The translations under genes were made by a program, and so were the position numbers. A stretch of 64,000 bases of DNA, from contig OENT01000298.1 in assembly GCA_900239685.1 (NCBI GenBank), positions 62,001-126,000 of the forward strand, in the 5' to 3' direction. This DNA is from Rotaria macrura (Eukaryota; Rotifera; Eurotatoria; Philodinida; Philodinidae). Each line of letters opens with the position of its first letter. The stretch's first letter is position 1. Shown piece by piece: positions 13,742-26,133 of this stretch. The notes under the pieces are model-generated. The model was not told where the DNA came from. It saw only the letters and a program-made list of their open reading frames with translations, and searched no databases.

Positions 13742-16700
13742 AAATACTTCCTCGCTTCTTATTTTGTACAACTCAGAGATGAACGAACATAATTGCCATA
13801 TTGATCAGTCACTAAAAATTACACCAAGCTCGTCATCAGGTGGTACTATTGATAATGATATATTTTAACAAACAATGCCAGTTGTGATGATGGATATTGT
13901 ATTTCATATCTATCTATAATAGATTGATTGACTATGAGTTTCAACAGCAAGTGAGCTTAACGAAAAGTCAAATTATGGGTAGTTGTGAAATAGTACATGA
14001 GATCTATCATATCTAGTTGCTATGTTATTTATAATCGTGGATCAAATTTTAATGTTAATCCTTTTCGTTTTATCTATAAAATGGTTGACGTTGATTCCTT
14101 ATTCTAAATACAGCGAACTAACATAGTTTATATGATTGATACTGAATACAATTCGATTCTATTTTCTAACCAATAGATCATAAGTAATAAATCATTGGCG
14201 ATGGTTGTTTAACAAAATTGTTGTGTCGCTATCAAATTTTCATATTGAAAATACTATCGAGTAAATCTCCATAGTTTATCTTTCGATTTACTTTGAAATT
14301 TTCTTTTACATTAATTTTTACCGTTCAGATATAACGGATATTCGAATAAAAGCTCTTTACCGACTTATCAAATAATGACATTTTTCAAAGCCATCATGGA
14401 AAGAAAGCTCATTAAAAAGAAGATTCTAATAAAACCCGATCAACATAAATTGATTTAACTTACGACGTTTAAGTTACTAGTGAACATCATTAGCTGATAC
14501 CCTTCATCACAACATCTATTTTTCTCGTTGATATGACTAAAAGGATATTCAAAAACTTATTTTAGCCTCAAAATTTCTTGGATAATAGCTCTCATGGTCT
14601 CCATTATACTTAGAATGTTTCAGTTCAAACGGATGAGTGGACTATTTACGAAATGTTGAAGAAAAAGTCATTTTTTCATTGGTAAACTTATCAACTGTAA
14701 AGAGAAGAATCCTTGTGAGCTGACACTTTCTGGGTATTATAAAGAGCATGAGGGCTGTTATTAAAGAAATTTTTAGAATGGTATTATTTGTTGTAGATTT
14801 TTTTCATAATAACTTGTACTAGACTGAAAATTCAGTGAAATGACAATAATTCAAGAAGAAGGATCTGATGACATGAATCATTCGATATCTGGTATCTGTA
14901 TTATGAGATATGATAATGAGTAAAATATGAGTTCCAACGAAGGATTTATTTGGTGAGGTTCTTTCATTAGTTGTCTGCACGGAAAATTCTTGAAGGTCCT
15001 GAACTTTATTTCTATCGAGAGATACTCACCAAAAGCTTGTTTCAAATGTATATTAATTAATTTTATCGATTACTTTCGGTATGTAAAAAAATCTTCGTTT
15101 TTTATCTGATAATAATGCTTTAATTAACTGTGTTTAACTTTCCAAGTAGGATTGAATAATGAATATCTCGAATTAAAAAAAAGAGTTAGAGTGATGTGGG
15201 ACTAGTTTTTTTTTTAATAAAGAAATAAGAATTTTTTTCAATAACATTTTATTCAGTGATCTTTCATGTAATGAAAAAAGAAAAAAAAACTGTTTTCACT
15301 AAAGCGTATAGTAGCAGTATGATTTCCTTTGGGTACAGAACAAAACCAATCAATGTAATCAATTAGTTAGTTCGGTTCGGTACTTCATTGGAACGATGAA
15401 TTTCCGATGAGAGAAATGAACTATTTCTTTTTGCGCGTCTAAGAAAAAGACGATATCTGAAACTTATAATTATTCTTGTGATCCATGAAGTAAAATGAGC
15501 ATTTTAATATAGAGGAAAAGATTTTTGATGATTTCTCCTTCCAACATACTGTCTCGTGCATAAGAAAAAGCAATTCACATGCATAGTTTCAGACATTTTT
15601 AAAAATGATGAAAAGAATTGAATTATCTCACCATATACACATCGTTATTAATGAAATCACTTAACATAACAGCTCGCATTGGAGGTATCTGCACAAACTG
15701 TACTAAGACCTGTAATAATGAACAAGAACGATAATCTCTGTTATCTTTTTGTGGCATATTAGTTTTGATTCTATAGATGTCGGAGATTTTTATCTGTGAA
15801 ATTATAAATCAAAAGGCAAGATTAAAGCTTGGTATTGATTTGTTTTTTCTGTGCCTGTCTGAGACTGTTTTCTTCATTCTTTATGTAGAAGCAAAATAGT
15901 TACTATTCGAATATCATTTCCAATAGACAGATCTATCGTTTAGACAAGGTATTCATATGCTTTATACATGCAGAAAAAAGTCAATTTGCTCAAAAAAGTT
16001 TGTTAGCGCAGCCCGGTGCGGCTAAAATGTGGAACTCATACATCTATAGTTTCATAGTACTAAACATCGTCTTTCTCTATCGGATGCCCTAGTTGTCGTT
16101 TTTACTGTTGCTATGCGCTCGTTAGTTTCCGTTTTTCTTATTATAAGCATAAAAATAAACACTAAATAACGCTCTGATATATAACGATAGTATCTATGTC
16201 TGTATAATGGAGTAATACACTGGTTTCTATGATCGGTAATGGTGACGTTGGGAATCAAGAATCTCACCCTTAAGCGTCCACTCTGTTTCCTTCGAAAACA
16301 TGTGAATCCCACAAAATATCATTTGATATTATTCATACGAATGTTTTCATGAAACATGCTATTAATTATTTATACTTGTTTCCGTCTTTGAAATAATTGT
16401 TTTACACTTAAAATGAATATGTAATCAAAATTTGAAGCTAACAAAGAATTTTCGTTAAACTTTGTACTCACAAATTGTGAACTAGCTTTCCCCCGGTTAA
16501 AATCATGCACAAGAGTTCGAAGAACTATTTCTAGATGAGCTAATGTCTGATACCGATGAATATTATATCATGAAAATCTTTTGTTGATTTATAAAACCCG
16601 ATTATATGTTGAGCTAGAAAATTTATTGCTAGGTAGCTTACGAATCTATTTTTAAAAAGATAATCATTTTTCTTAAGAGTGCCGGATGAAAGATTTTGAA

Positions 16701-16917
16701 TAAGAATCTCTTCTTTCTGTTAGACATCATTCTTTCATACGCATATTCAAATGAATGACTCTACTAAATAAAAATAAAAGGAACATTTATCGATAACTCT
16801 TAGTTAAGACTCACTGTCATTGCATTTTTTTTCTTTTTCATCACTTGAGATCACAGTTACATGTAGTATGTTTTTCATTCAAAGTTTATTTTAATAAAAC
16901 ACTTAAATGTATTGATT

Positions 16918-17940
16918 ATGGTCGACAATGCAACCATAAATTCTACGGATTCTTATTACTATGATTACGAACAAGTTATTATTCCATCAGCTCCAGTCCA
17001 ATTTTGGACGTATCTTATATTTGAAATTCCATCAATTTATTGTTCATTATATCTTCTATATTATTTAATATTTCATCGACGTCTCCGTAAGCAATTACAT
17101 AATCATGTTGTGATTGTTCTACTGTTTCTTGCTTTGGTTATTTTAATTGTTGATAATTCATTGTATCTTGATGGATGGCGTATAGTTCATGGAAATTCAT
17201 TTCCATTTTCACCAGGTGTATGTCTTCTTTGGTGGTATGTTGATTATGGATTTTACGGTGCAATATCTGTATTTCTTGTTTGGGCTTCATTCGAACGACA
17301 TATACTCGTATTCTATCGACGTCAATGTTTGAATACAAAGCGTAAAATACGTCTTATACATTATTTTCCTTTAATAATTATAGGACTTTATCTCATTGGA
17401 TTTTATACTAGTGTCATTGTATTTCCACCATGTCAAAATACATTTTATGCTAATTATTTGTCATGTGGTTCGAGTCCATGCTATCAAGATGTGCGATGGA
17501 TAAATGCCTGGGATTATCTATTAAACGGTGTTCTATCGAATATACTCGAAGCTATTTTGAGCAGTTCATTACTACTTCGAGTATTATGGATAAAATTATA
17601 TTCAACAACACGTTTCAATTGGAAGAAATATAGAAAAATGATTGCACAATTACTTTCGATATCTGTTCTATCCCTCTCTATCAATCTTCCGCAATCATTA
17701 ATTATTCTTGTAAGAGAAATGAATCCAAGTCTGGTCGATTTCGGCACGAGTGTTGAACCATACCTTTTCTATTTGACTGGTTATACAATTTTATTATTGC
17801 CGTTTGCTTGTCTTGCATGTTTACCTGAGATATGGCCGAAAATTTTACATTGTAATAAACGGAGTCAACGTAGGATAGGTCCTATGACTATATCTGGTGG
17901 TGCTGGATTAGGTAGTTTGGTCCGAACGAATCACCATTGA
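16918..17940 (+). CDS. Orphan rhodopsin-like G-protein-coupled receptor, single exon
   Basis: Intronless frame of 340 residues from the ATG at 16918 (a TTG two codons earlier is in frame but not a start). The short N-terminus has two N-glycosylation sequons (N4-A-T, N8-S-T). Seven hydrophobic segments follow: about residues 29-50, 62-84, 100-124 (containing CLLWWYVDYGFYGAISVFLVW), 146-168, 198-222, 235-257 and 272-298. TM3 ends in ERH, in place of the DRY motif that couples class A receptors to G proteins. TM7 ends in PEIW in place of NPxxY. Cysteines in the second extracellular loop (CQNTF, LSCGSSPCY) can pair with the Cys before TM3. The architecture fits the large orphan class A-like families of rotifers and nematodes that sense peptides or chemicals. 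The ligand is unknown. Confidence 0.85.
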   Translation: MVDNATINSTDSYYYDYEQVIIPSAPVQFWTYLIFEIPSIYCSLYLLYYLIFHRRLRKQLHNHVVIVLLFLALVILIVDNSLYLDGWRIVHGNSFPFSPGVCLLWWYVDYGFYGAISVFLVWASFERHILVFYRRQCLNTKRKIRLIHYFPLIIIGLYLIGFYTSVIVFPPCQNTFYANYLSCGSSPCYQDVRWINAWDYLLNGVLSNILEAILSSSLLLRVLWIKLYSTTRFNWKKYRKMIAQLLSISVLSLSINLPQSLIILVREMNPSLVDFGTSVEPYLFYLTGYTILLLPFACLACLPEIWPKILHCNKRSQRRIGPMTISGGAGLGSLVRTNHH

Positions 17941-18546
17941 ATTTATTTCTGTGTATGAAGAAAGCATTTTTTTATCGCTTGAAATAATTAAAACTAAGAT
18001 CATTGTTTATGTTTCTCCTTGGATTTTGATCGATCGAACAAAGTACATGACTTCTATTGTTCAAAGAAGTGTTTCTTTTTCATTAAAGTATATTGCTGTC
18101 TTTTTTCTTATGGTAATATTTCGAAACAAATGGATGAAAGTATGATCAATTAGTTTAGTCAAATCGGAAATTCACCTGAAAATTTTCAATTTTCATAATC
18201 GAGCAGTAGCCCAATGTTTTGTATTCTGAAGGAACACTTAAACTAAATAATGACACGATAAATTGAACTAATCTAAAAAGATCACACACGAGAAAACATG
18301 AATATTGACGTAGATTTACATTCATATGTGTCAGATCAAAAATAAAAATTTTATATGAGTTATTTTATGTTTTGATCAATTAGTGAATATCACTTTACAA
18401 ACGAAAAACAACAACACTATTTTAACGATAAGAATTCATTAAAAAAATGAAAAATCTTGTTATTAAAGTAATACTAAACTTGTAGAAAAAGATATTACTG
18501 TGTCTAGAAGATTTCTAATTTTCATTTTATAAAAAATGATTGTACT
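17941..18546. other. Intergenic between GPCR and MITE
   Basis: AT-rich, no supported gene. A 64-codon frame starting at 17951, just after the GPCR stop, lies in a different frame and has no domain; it probably belongs to the 3' UTR. Confidence 0.5.
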
Positions 18547-18916
18547 TACCCAGTGAAAAATTTTCGGTGATTTTAATCGAATTATTCTGCAACAAAATCA
18601 AAATTGAAATCGATTGATAATTTTGATTATCTTAGATCAAGACTTAACCATTACTTCATATTGCTACTTATTCAGTATGAAATTTTTGGATTAAAATTGA
18701 TTATTTTGCAACAAAATTTTAATTATCAATCGATTTTAAATCCTGATTATACTGCAGAATAATCAATTTTAATCCAAAAATTTCATACTGAATAAGCACC
18801 AATATTAAGTAATGGTTAATTCTTGATCTAAGATAATCAAAATTATCAATCGATTTCAATTTTGATTTTGTTGCAGAATAATTCGATTAAAATCACCGAA
18901 CATTTTTCAATGGGTA
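18547..18916. mobile_element. Palindromic MITE flanked by TA (Tc1/mariner-like target)
   Basis: The 370 bp element is almost entirely one inverted repeat centred near 18731. The left arm begins TA-CCCAGTGAAAAATTTTC and the right arm ends TTTTTCAATGGG-TA. Long matching blocks run inward, for example the sequence around 18566-18600 against 18866-18898, and around 18664-18706 against 18750-18795. The arms differ at scattered positions and in one or two short indels, so the insertion is not recent. It has no coding capacity. TA flanks fit the TA target duplication of Tc1/mariner transposases acting in trans. Confidence 0.8.
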
Positions 18917-19978
18917 GCCAAGAAATGCATGCAACTGAACAGATAAATCTCTAGGAGGATTCTTTTCATGATTTTGTTTTCCTCTTGAATTGTAAAAGTA
19001 TTGTTTTTATAATGTTTCTAGATGATCTGAATAGATAATATGACTTCCTTCTACAAATATAATGTCAGTTTCAGTGGGATCTATCGTTTGGTAAAGTTCT
19101 TTCATGAGATCTGTTCAGATTTTAATGTGAGTATGAACATAGTTCTATAGAACCGTCTTTTCCTATGTGTTCAATGTCTTTCTGATGCCAGCTTTCATGG
19201 CTTCTATCGTTGTAGCACAAAGAATACTGAACAGAGTCATATTTAAACGTGAGCTTCGCCGTATGCATTAAAATTTTCAAATTTAAACATTGCATGATTT
19301 TTCTAGTGGCTGAATCAATCCTTCTATCTCCATCATGTTCGAATACACTTCGTCAAAGCATATGCGCAATGATAAGTCTTTTCTACAAAAATTCACGTTT
19401 TTCGTTATCTGCTTCGAGAAAATATAAACAATACTCTTATATGCATTGAGATTCGATAAGCTCTGCGTAAAAACAATGAACAATGTACTTACGTAAAAAT
19501 GTATAGTTATTAACAGATGTGTCCATTGGACAGAGCGGCACCTTCGCATATCATGAAATTTCTGCACATTCGAACTTCGATTCGAAAATAGTATCGTTTA
19601 GATTTTTCCTGAAAACGTAGAACATGCTATGAGTAGTTCAGATGGCGACTTTATTTGGTAAACACGAATTTTATATTCGTACGATAATCGTCAAGTTCAG
19701 TCAAACTAATAGAAACGAAAACTAATAACGTAACAATGTACATGTGCCTGTCAATGTCATAGTTATGCAACGTCTTACTATTTCAATACTATAAAAAATA
19801 AAAATATACAATCGATATCAGCATCTGTTGATTCGCATGCGAATGTCTTCTGTCGTTTCTGTTGAAGGTTGGATGTGGGAGACGAATTAGATATGAATGA
19901 TTGTCTTCCTCACTATTATCGATCTAACCACGTATCTTTTTTGTGAATTATTTTGCATATAAAAAATAGTAAATAAGC

Positions 19979-20663
19979 TGAACCCTTTACTTCCTAGAAG
20001 CTTTTTTCGAATGTTTTCTGAAAGCTAACCACTGAAATAGAACTTAGGTACTCTCAAAATAACTGCACAATGCTTAAAATCCGATTTCTTAAATTCATTA
20101 AAGAATTAACAATTATCTGATTAAGTAATTAATTAAAAACTAACTAACCTTTTTTATCAAAATTTTTGCTACAAATTGAAGCCTTGTTTCTCATATATCG
20201 TCACGATTAGCTTTAATTTCTTTTGAAAGCACAATATGACCACATGATGAACAAAAGCATAGTGGTCGGAAAAAAACCAGTGTAAAATCCAGAAAAAATA
20301 CAGTTTGGTTTTTGTTCATCTGATGTTCGCCTTTGTGAATAAAACAATTTCTCGTCTGTATCATTAGAAATAGGGCATCTTATAGCATGTTGTTCCAGCA
20401 ACACATTATATACGATGAAAGTCTGTGTTTGAGTAAAAAGCTGTAAACAACAAAAGCACGTTTTTTTTAGAAAAATTTCCTATCTCCAAATTTAATTATA
20501 TCAAAGAGGAAGCAGCATATAAAATAATTCTTTTAACCAATACATAGCTTGTTAAATTCTCTACAAACATTATTCAAGTTGGTATTTGATAACATGTTGT
20601 GTTATTTTTCTATAGCAATTTGCCAATGTCTATAGGGGTGGACATTCGGAGGTAAAGGGTTAA
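19979..20663. repeat. Possible TTAA-type terminal inverted repeats 685 bp apart
   Basis: TGAACCCTTTACTTCC at 19979-19994 is nearly the reverse complement of GGAGGTAAAGGGTTAA at 20648-20663. The right end has the TTAA-CCC start typical of piggyBac-class ends; the left flank is TGAA, one change away. This could be a decayed piggyBac-like MITE. Against it, the match is only about 14 bp, and the interval contains a reading frame that looks like a host exon (20213-20440). Confidence 0.3.
20213..20440 (-). CDS. Candidate terminal exon of a membrane protein
   Basis: A minus-strand frame of 75 codons plus stop lies downstream of acceptors at 20441 (TTTACAG) or 20423 (AACACAG), both phase 0. It reads TFIVYNVLLEQHAIRCPISN, then a polar stretch (DTDEKLFYSQRRTSDEQKPN), then CIFSGFYTG and a hydrophobic segment FFPTTMLLFIMWSYCAF ending in KRN. 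This looks like part of an ectodomain followed by a last transmembrane helix. It may be the 3' exon of the gene at 23990-24348, which could end at a phase-0 donor (ACTGTT|GTGAAT, donor at about 24011-24012) and would then need an intron of about 3.5 kb. No family is recognised. Confidence 0.3.
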   Translation of the reverse strand, partial: LFTQTQTFIVYNVLLEQHAIRCPISNDTDEKLFYSQRRTSDEQKPNCIFSGFYTGFFPTTMLLFIMWSYCAFKRN

Positions 20664-23600
20664 GTAAGGCGATGAAAATAATTCTTATTATTTTACAGGA
20701 CGAATCAGAACAGAACAGGAAGAGAAATTTTTGCCCTGTGAACATCCTCTAGTTGTTAACATATGCTATATGCTGCACATTTCTCAAAGTTCCAATATTT
20801 TGACTAGTAGATATCGTCAGTGATTAATATATTTAATTTTATCTTGCTTAGCTAAGACTTTTAAAAAATGTTTCATGTTCTTTAGTTGAACTAAAAATGT
20901 TCGTCATTAAAAATGAACATTTTCTCACAAGTTATTCGGACGCATATATTTCTCGTTCCATATATTTTAGTAGGTGTTGAAATCTAAATAATATGATCAT
21001 ATCGAGATAGGTTTTCAATTAAGGTAATTATGATTTTACTCAGATATGTACTATCAATAAGTTGCTATTATATTGACAAATTCTGTTCTAAGTTGAATAA
21101 TATCATTAGAGTTTAACTTGAAATGATGAATTTAAATTTGTAAATACAAATTTTAAGATAATCGATAAACATGGTGAGTAATCAAATGATTTTTCTATCG
21201 AACTAAAAGTATTTGTAATGATCTTTTGAATAATAATATAGTATCGAATTCCATTTTTTTCTTTTACTATAAGAACTTATATATGAATAATGCTTCGGCT
21301 AACATATCAACATGGGATTGTTTTCAATCACAAGTAAGTTAATTTGACTATTGGTTTCTATTAAGCTGATTTTCGAATAATCTTTTCTCGAGCGTTCTAG
21401 TAAAAACTTGCATTGATCGATTACGATCAATATTTTATCGTATTTATGCATGCCTATTAAGTATGAGAAGATACAGCAGTTTTCGATAGCATACTGTTGG
21501 CAGGTTTAACATTTCTCCACTTTATCAATCTTGATCGGATTGATTTTTTTTTCTAAAACAAATTTCCCGTTTACTTCTCTTCGAAAATTGTATTAACAGT
21601 TTAATTGCAGAATTCGAATCTAGATCATGTCACAAGAAATGGTAGAGAAGTATCAAAACGGAGCACAAATTATACGTATTTTCTCGAATAGAGTTGGGAT
21701 TTTCTGATTGGTTTTTCAAGTAACAGAACATGGTTTCAGTATATTTTTTGTGTAGTTTCAAATAGACTCTATCTCCTCGTATAGAGCACAAATCATTTAA
21801 ATCTGAATAACAGGCGCAAAGATTAACTTTATAGTAATCAAACGAAACATAACAACAATTTTTACTTGTTCGTGGGCAGTTGAGCGCAACAATATTTTTT
21901 TTAAATCACAGAGATAAAAAGATAACGAGTGAACATTGTTTTTCAATAGAAATGAAAACATCATCATGAACCCATCAAGTTTGAAAAGACTTTAGTTATT
22001 TTATCGAACAACATAAATGATTGATTATATTATAAAATTATTGATGAAAGATAGAAATTTTCAAGGCCTATTCGATGACTCTCTCGAAAAAGGTTTCAAC
22101 AAAAAATATACTGAAAAACCTGTTTTTCACAATTAATTTACATCTAGTTTCTTCAAATTCTGCAATTAAACTGCCAACAAAATTTTTGTAGAAGATTGAA
22201 TGGAGACTACATTTAGATTAAAAAATCAGTGAGATCAATATTGATGAAGCAGAGATATGTTAAAAATATCAACACTCGAATTTATCTTTGGAAATTTAAT
22301 AAATAACAATTCATTTGATATGAATACGAAAGATTTTCATTCTTTTTTTTTCCTGTTGAATTGGGTCAGTCTATGTTTATGTAAACATAAGAATCGTATA
22401 TTTTGTGAATCGTGATGATATAGATTCGAGTGTAATCATGCCCATATCTATTGCAACAATTTATTTCGCTTTAAAGTGCTTCAAATCCTCTAATAATATT
22501 TATACGTATGATCTAAGTTTTTTGTAATGAATGAAAATCAGACCGTGGTGTTAGCAGAACAATTTTTCGTTTCATTCTCTATCAGTTGCGTTGATCAGAT
22601 GACAATTTTAAAATGATGTGTTTACACGAACTGAAAATAATTGAATGTTTTACAGATAAGTTTCCTAATCCATAGTAGTACGATGAAAACAAATTAAATT
22701 ACATTTAAACATTTTATTTGACAAGAAAAACTAGAAGAGAAGAAAAAAACAGTTTTGTCTTGAGTATGCTTATTTCACACTTGCATCTTATATCAGAACT
22801 TGAATTCATCGTAAGAGAGCAATATACAAAAAGATTCGTGAATTTTCAAGTGCTTGTATGAGGTATTCGATGAAGTATTCTATTTTGAAGTAAATTCTGC
22901 GCTCAATGAATATGGATCTTGGTGAAAATATGCACTTTTGAATTCTTCCTAAATTTTCAGCCTTTTTTCTAATGTTCTCATTTGTACTTCCTGCATTTAG
23001 ATGATTGCTTTTCAGTAGATCCCACAGATCTTCGCCATATCTCGGAATACAAATTCAAATACTTTTCTTTTTGACTTTAGAAATATTTTGAAGAAATATA
23101 CTTTCCTTTTCGTTATAGACGTATGACAGATGATGCACAAACTTCTGCATTGTATTCATAGTAGAATGTTAATGAAATTCATTGTAGACACTTGCAAAAT
23201 TCATCATGATAAATAGCAAGGTCTATATTGTGAAAATATTTCCCGAAGGTTGAGAACATGTTTGATTGGAATATTGCCTTCTTGTTTTATGCAGAATCAT
23301 CGATGTGTAACGTGCATGCAATCGATTAGTCTCGTACTTGGTTGTTGGAAATCATTGGTCACACGTAGTGTGATTGTAAGCCAGGCTTTTGTTTACATCA
23401 AGTTATTCGAATGACGAAAATAAAGTTCTATTATATTTTTAAAATTAACTACTTACGATATTAATGATCACTAGTAACGTTTTAATTACTTATTTCAGTA
23501 ATAACTTGGAAATTTTGTTTATACTAATTTTAAAAAGTCTTGTTTGTAACACGAACAACACTTATTGCATACAATAAGATGCAAAAAATGTTTCAATTGA

Positions 23601-23989
23601 AATATTTTCTCAATGCTTTTGTTCGTGCAAAAAATTTTCAGTTTATCTAGAAGTTTAAAAGAAATCAATAGAAGATAAAACTCTGTCGCATCATCGGAAT
23701 TGATGACATGATTTGATACACAACTCATATTCGTTCGTCTGTATCAAATATTTAAATGAATAATGTGATCAAATTATAATGTAGGAATTTTATAAAATTT
23801 CCTTTCTGTTACTAATTAAAATAAGTTTTATTTTGCATTCCTCTTTAATGATTTGATTAAAAACAAGATGAATCAAATCATATATCACAAATGCATTAGT
23901 TAATATCCAAGGGAAAAAACGAATTAGATAACATTTATTACACAAAGATTCTATTATTTCACTGATATAAATACATATATATATATATA
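20664..23989. other. Intergenic or long intron, no confident gene
   Basis: AT-rich DNA. An inverted pair CAGTTTAATTGCAGAATT at 21597-21614 and its reverse complement within 22152-22173 (22 bp, one mismatch, 577 bp from end to end) may be the ends of a small transposon. A 69-codon minus frame at 23519-23728 begins MSCVSNHVINSDDATEF but lacks a domain and clear splice partners. Confidence 0.45.
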
Positions 23990-24348
23990 TTAATAAACAA
24001 ATAAAGAAGTATTCACAACAGTAATAACATTCGGTGTGACAACTTTGATTTTTTGTAAGGAACCATCACGATTAAATGGCACGTGAAGATAAACCTCAGA
24101 AAACTAAATAATCAAATATTTACAGTAGAATTTTAAAAAAGTCTTTTTGTTTTCTATAAGGAACTAACCACATATTTACCCATGCAAAGTATTACTGCAT
24201 TAATAAACGACCAGAGTGATAAAACCAAAAGTAAAAATGTAGCCGTGGCCAATGTCCATCGTTTACAAGTCATTGAAAATGATCCGAAACGATTGATAGC
24301 GTAAATACTTGTTCTAGCGGCTACATCATTGTCACCAATCAAATAAGA
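23990..24348 (-). CDS. Small single-pass (or two-pass) membrane protein, 5' end not found
   Basis: Two exons join cleanly on the minus strand: 24169-24348 and 23990-24103. A 65 bp intron (donor GTTAGT, acceptor TTATTTAG) separates them in phase 0. Exon A opens after an acceptor-like ATTGTTAG and encodes AARTSIYAINRFGSFSMTCKRW followed by a hydrophobic helix, TLATATFLLLVLSLWSFINA. Exon B encodes a soluble segment (FSEVYLHVPFNRDGSLQKIK) and stops at 23990-23992. Upstream exons with the start codon were not identified. An internal phase-0 GT in exon B (GTGAAT) offers an alternative splice to the hydrophobic exon at 20213-20440, which would make a two-helix protein with an extracellular loop. I do not recognise the family. 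Confidence 0.5.
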
Positions 24349-26133
24349 CTAACAATGCCTCTACCATGTATCGAATATGATTGGTCAAAAGCAGTCTCCT
24401 AGTTTCCTGGCAATGACGATAAGGCACCGTCTATACTACACAATGTGAAAAGAGATTGACTGGAAACTTAATTCACTCTTCAAAACCGTATAATAGTTAA
24501 TGCACGAATGAGAATCCAATTGGATATACTAATCAATTAAAAGATCTTTCTTTCCTATCGACAGCTCCTACATTATTGAACAATAGAAAGCGACACTTTA
24601 TCTTGAAATCCTGGATTCTGACTGATGCATTAACTTTCAAGTGAAGACACGCATAAAATTAATGGTGTGTTATTTTTCTCGTGTAGACAGGGTCTGAAAA
24701 AAAAATTTCACCTTCTCTTCACTATGAAGAAAAAAAGAAGGAAATATTGCTGTTTTAAATTTAAATAAAATCACCGCACCACTTCGCCTACAACTTTAAT
24801 TCATCGATTGGAACTCGTCATCAAACTTGAGTGAAATAAATACAGGCGCGCGTACTTCATCAAAATTAATGCGTTGCATTTACCTTATCTCTATGATCTT
24901 CTTAAAAAATAAATATTCTAAAAACTCTATTAGTTTCTTTATGTCCTTTCTATTTGTTCGAATTCATGGTTTTTATTTGCTTTCATCAAGGTGAAGCCGT
25001 CATCTTCAGTAGTTGATCGAGTTTGCATTCGACTGTTGAATTCAATTTAATGTGACATTTTGAAAAAGGATGTAATAGAAGTAAAACTTTCTATAGATAA
25101 TGTTTTTCTATTCAATACTGAAGTGTTCAAGTGAAGATAAACTCTTCATTATCAAGCCTTGAAGCACATCGATTAGTTAGCAATCATTTGTAATCATCGA
25201 CATAGAAAGTAGTTACTAGATTTCATATTTTCGCATATCCAATTATATTCTTTTTCGTGTGATTTCAAGGTTATATTGAAAGAATCGAAAATGAAATTTA
25301 CATGTGAACAGAAAATTAATCCTATGGTAAATATGCAGATATGTCACATATTTTATTTAACAATATTTTTCTTGAAGATATTCGACATCATTTTTATTAT
25401 TTTTATCTTCATCCATCAAAACTATTCTTTGATATATATATATAGACGTATATATATAAGATAATTTTTCATGTATTTGACGTTTCTTTTTTGTAGATAC
25501 CATCCGACAATGATTGCTTATTGTGATATTATTATTCACATATATATATATATATAATGATTCATCTAGATAATAGATTTTTTTTTCGTTATTTTGATTC
25601 TTACTAATATGCATTTGAGTCTGTAGCAAGTGTATGTGGGAGTTGAGCGTTTGCCCGCCAAGTATACCTATATAAATAGGTGCATACAAGCGTAGAACAC
25701 GACAACAATGTTGACGGCTTACTCATTGTACATATATTCATCGGTACAAAAAAAAATTCTGAGTAAGAGAAAGAAAAAAAACCACACAATAGTTACTCAG
25801 ATATGTCGCCTGTCTGTCCTCTTTCGTTCTCTACTTTTTCATTCTCCTATTCTGTTTCTTCTGTCGTCACTCTTTATGTGCGCACAAGGAAAAGTGGCAA
25901 AAAAAATCCGAGAAGAAAATAATATATATGTAGTATGTGTACATAGACACACACAACTGTGTGGTGACAGTGGGAGTTCGCATTTGCATTGATTCGAACG
26001 AGAATAAAACCCTGAGAAATACTTCAAGTTCTTGTTTATTTACCTGTTAATATAGTTTTTGCTATGCTAACAACATTTTACCACTCGTCTTTTTATCAGA
26101 TCGAAATTCTTCTAATACTATTCTATATTCTAG
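24349..26133. other. Intergenic, AT-rich with TA microsatellites
   Basis: No supported gene. Contains TA tracts at about 25431-25443 and 25540-25556. Frames between 25357 and 26027 overlap each other on both strands and are low-complexity. A 29-codon frame on the minus strand near 25030-24940 (MQTRSTTEDDGFTLMKANKN) looks protein-like but has no GT donor before its stop, so it was not joined to the gene downstream. Confidence 0.5.

Larger units (their letters stand above)
9976..16917. other. Intergenic, about 7 kb, no confident gene
   Basis: AT-rich DNA with many short frames but none with a recognisable domain. Items noted inside: a 16 bp direct repeat flanking 51 bp at 12688-12770, a perfect 14 bp palindrome AAGAGGCGCCTCTT at 13387-13400, a (GA)n tract at about 13411-13423, and a weak two-exon candidate at 13544-13741. 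Frames at 10525-10764 (-), 12192-12446 (+) and 16052-16312 (-) were considered and not accepted. Confidence 0.55.

Noticed and set aside
25357..26027. Overlapping frames on both strands
   Set aside because: Low-complexity Ile/Tyr/Lys and Ser/Phe-rich products of TA and pyrimidine tracts.
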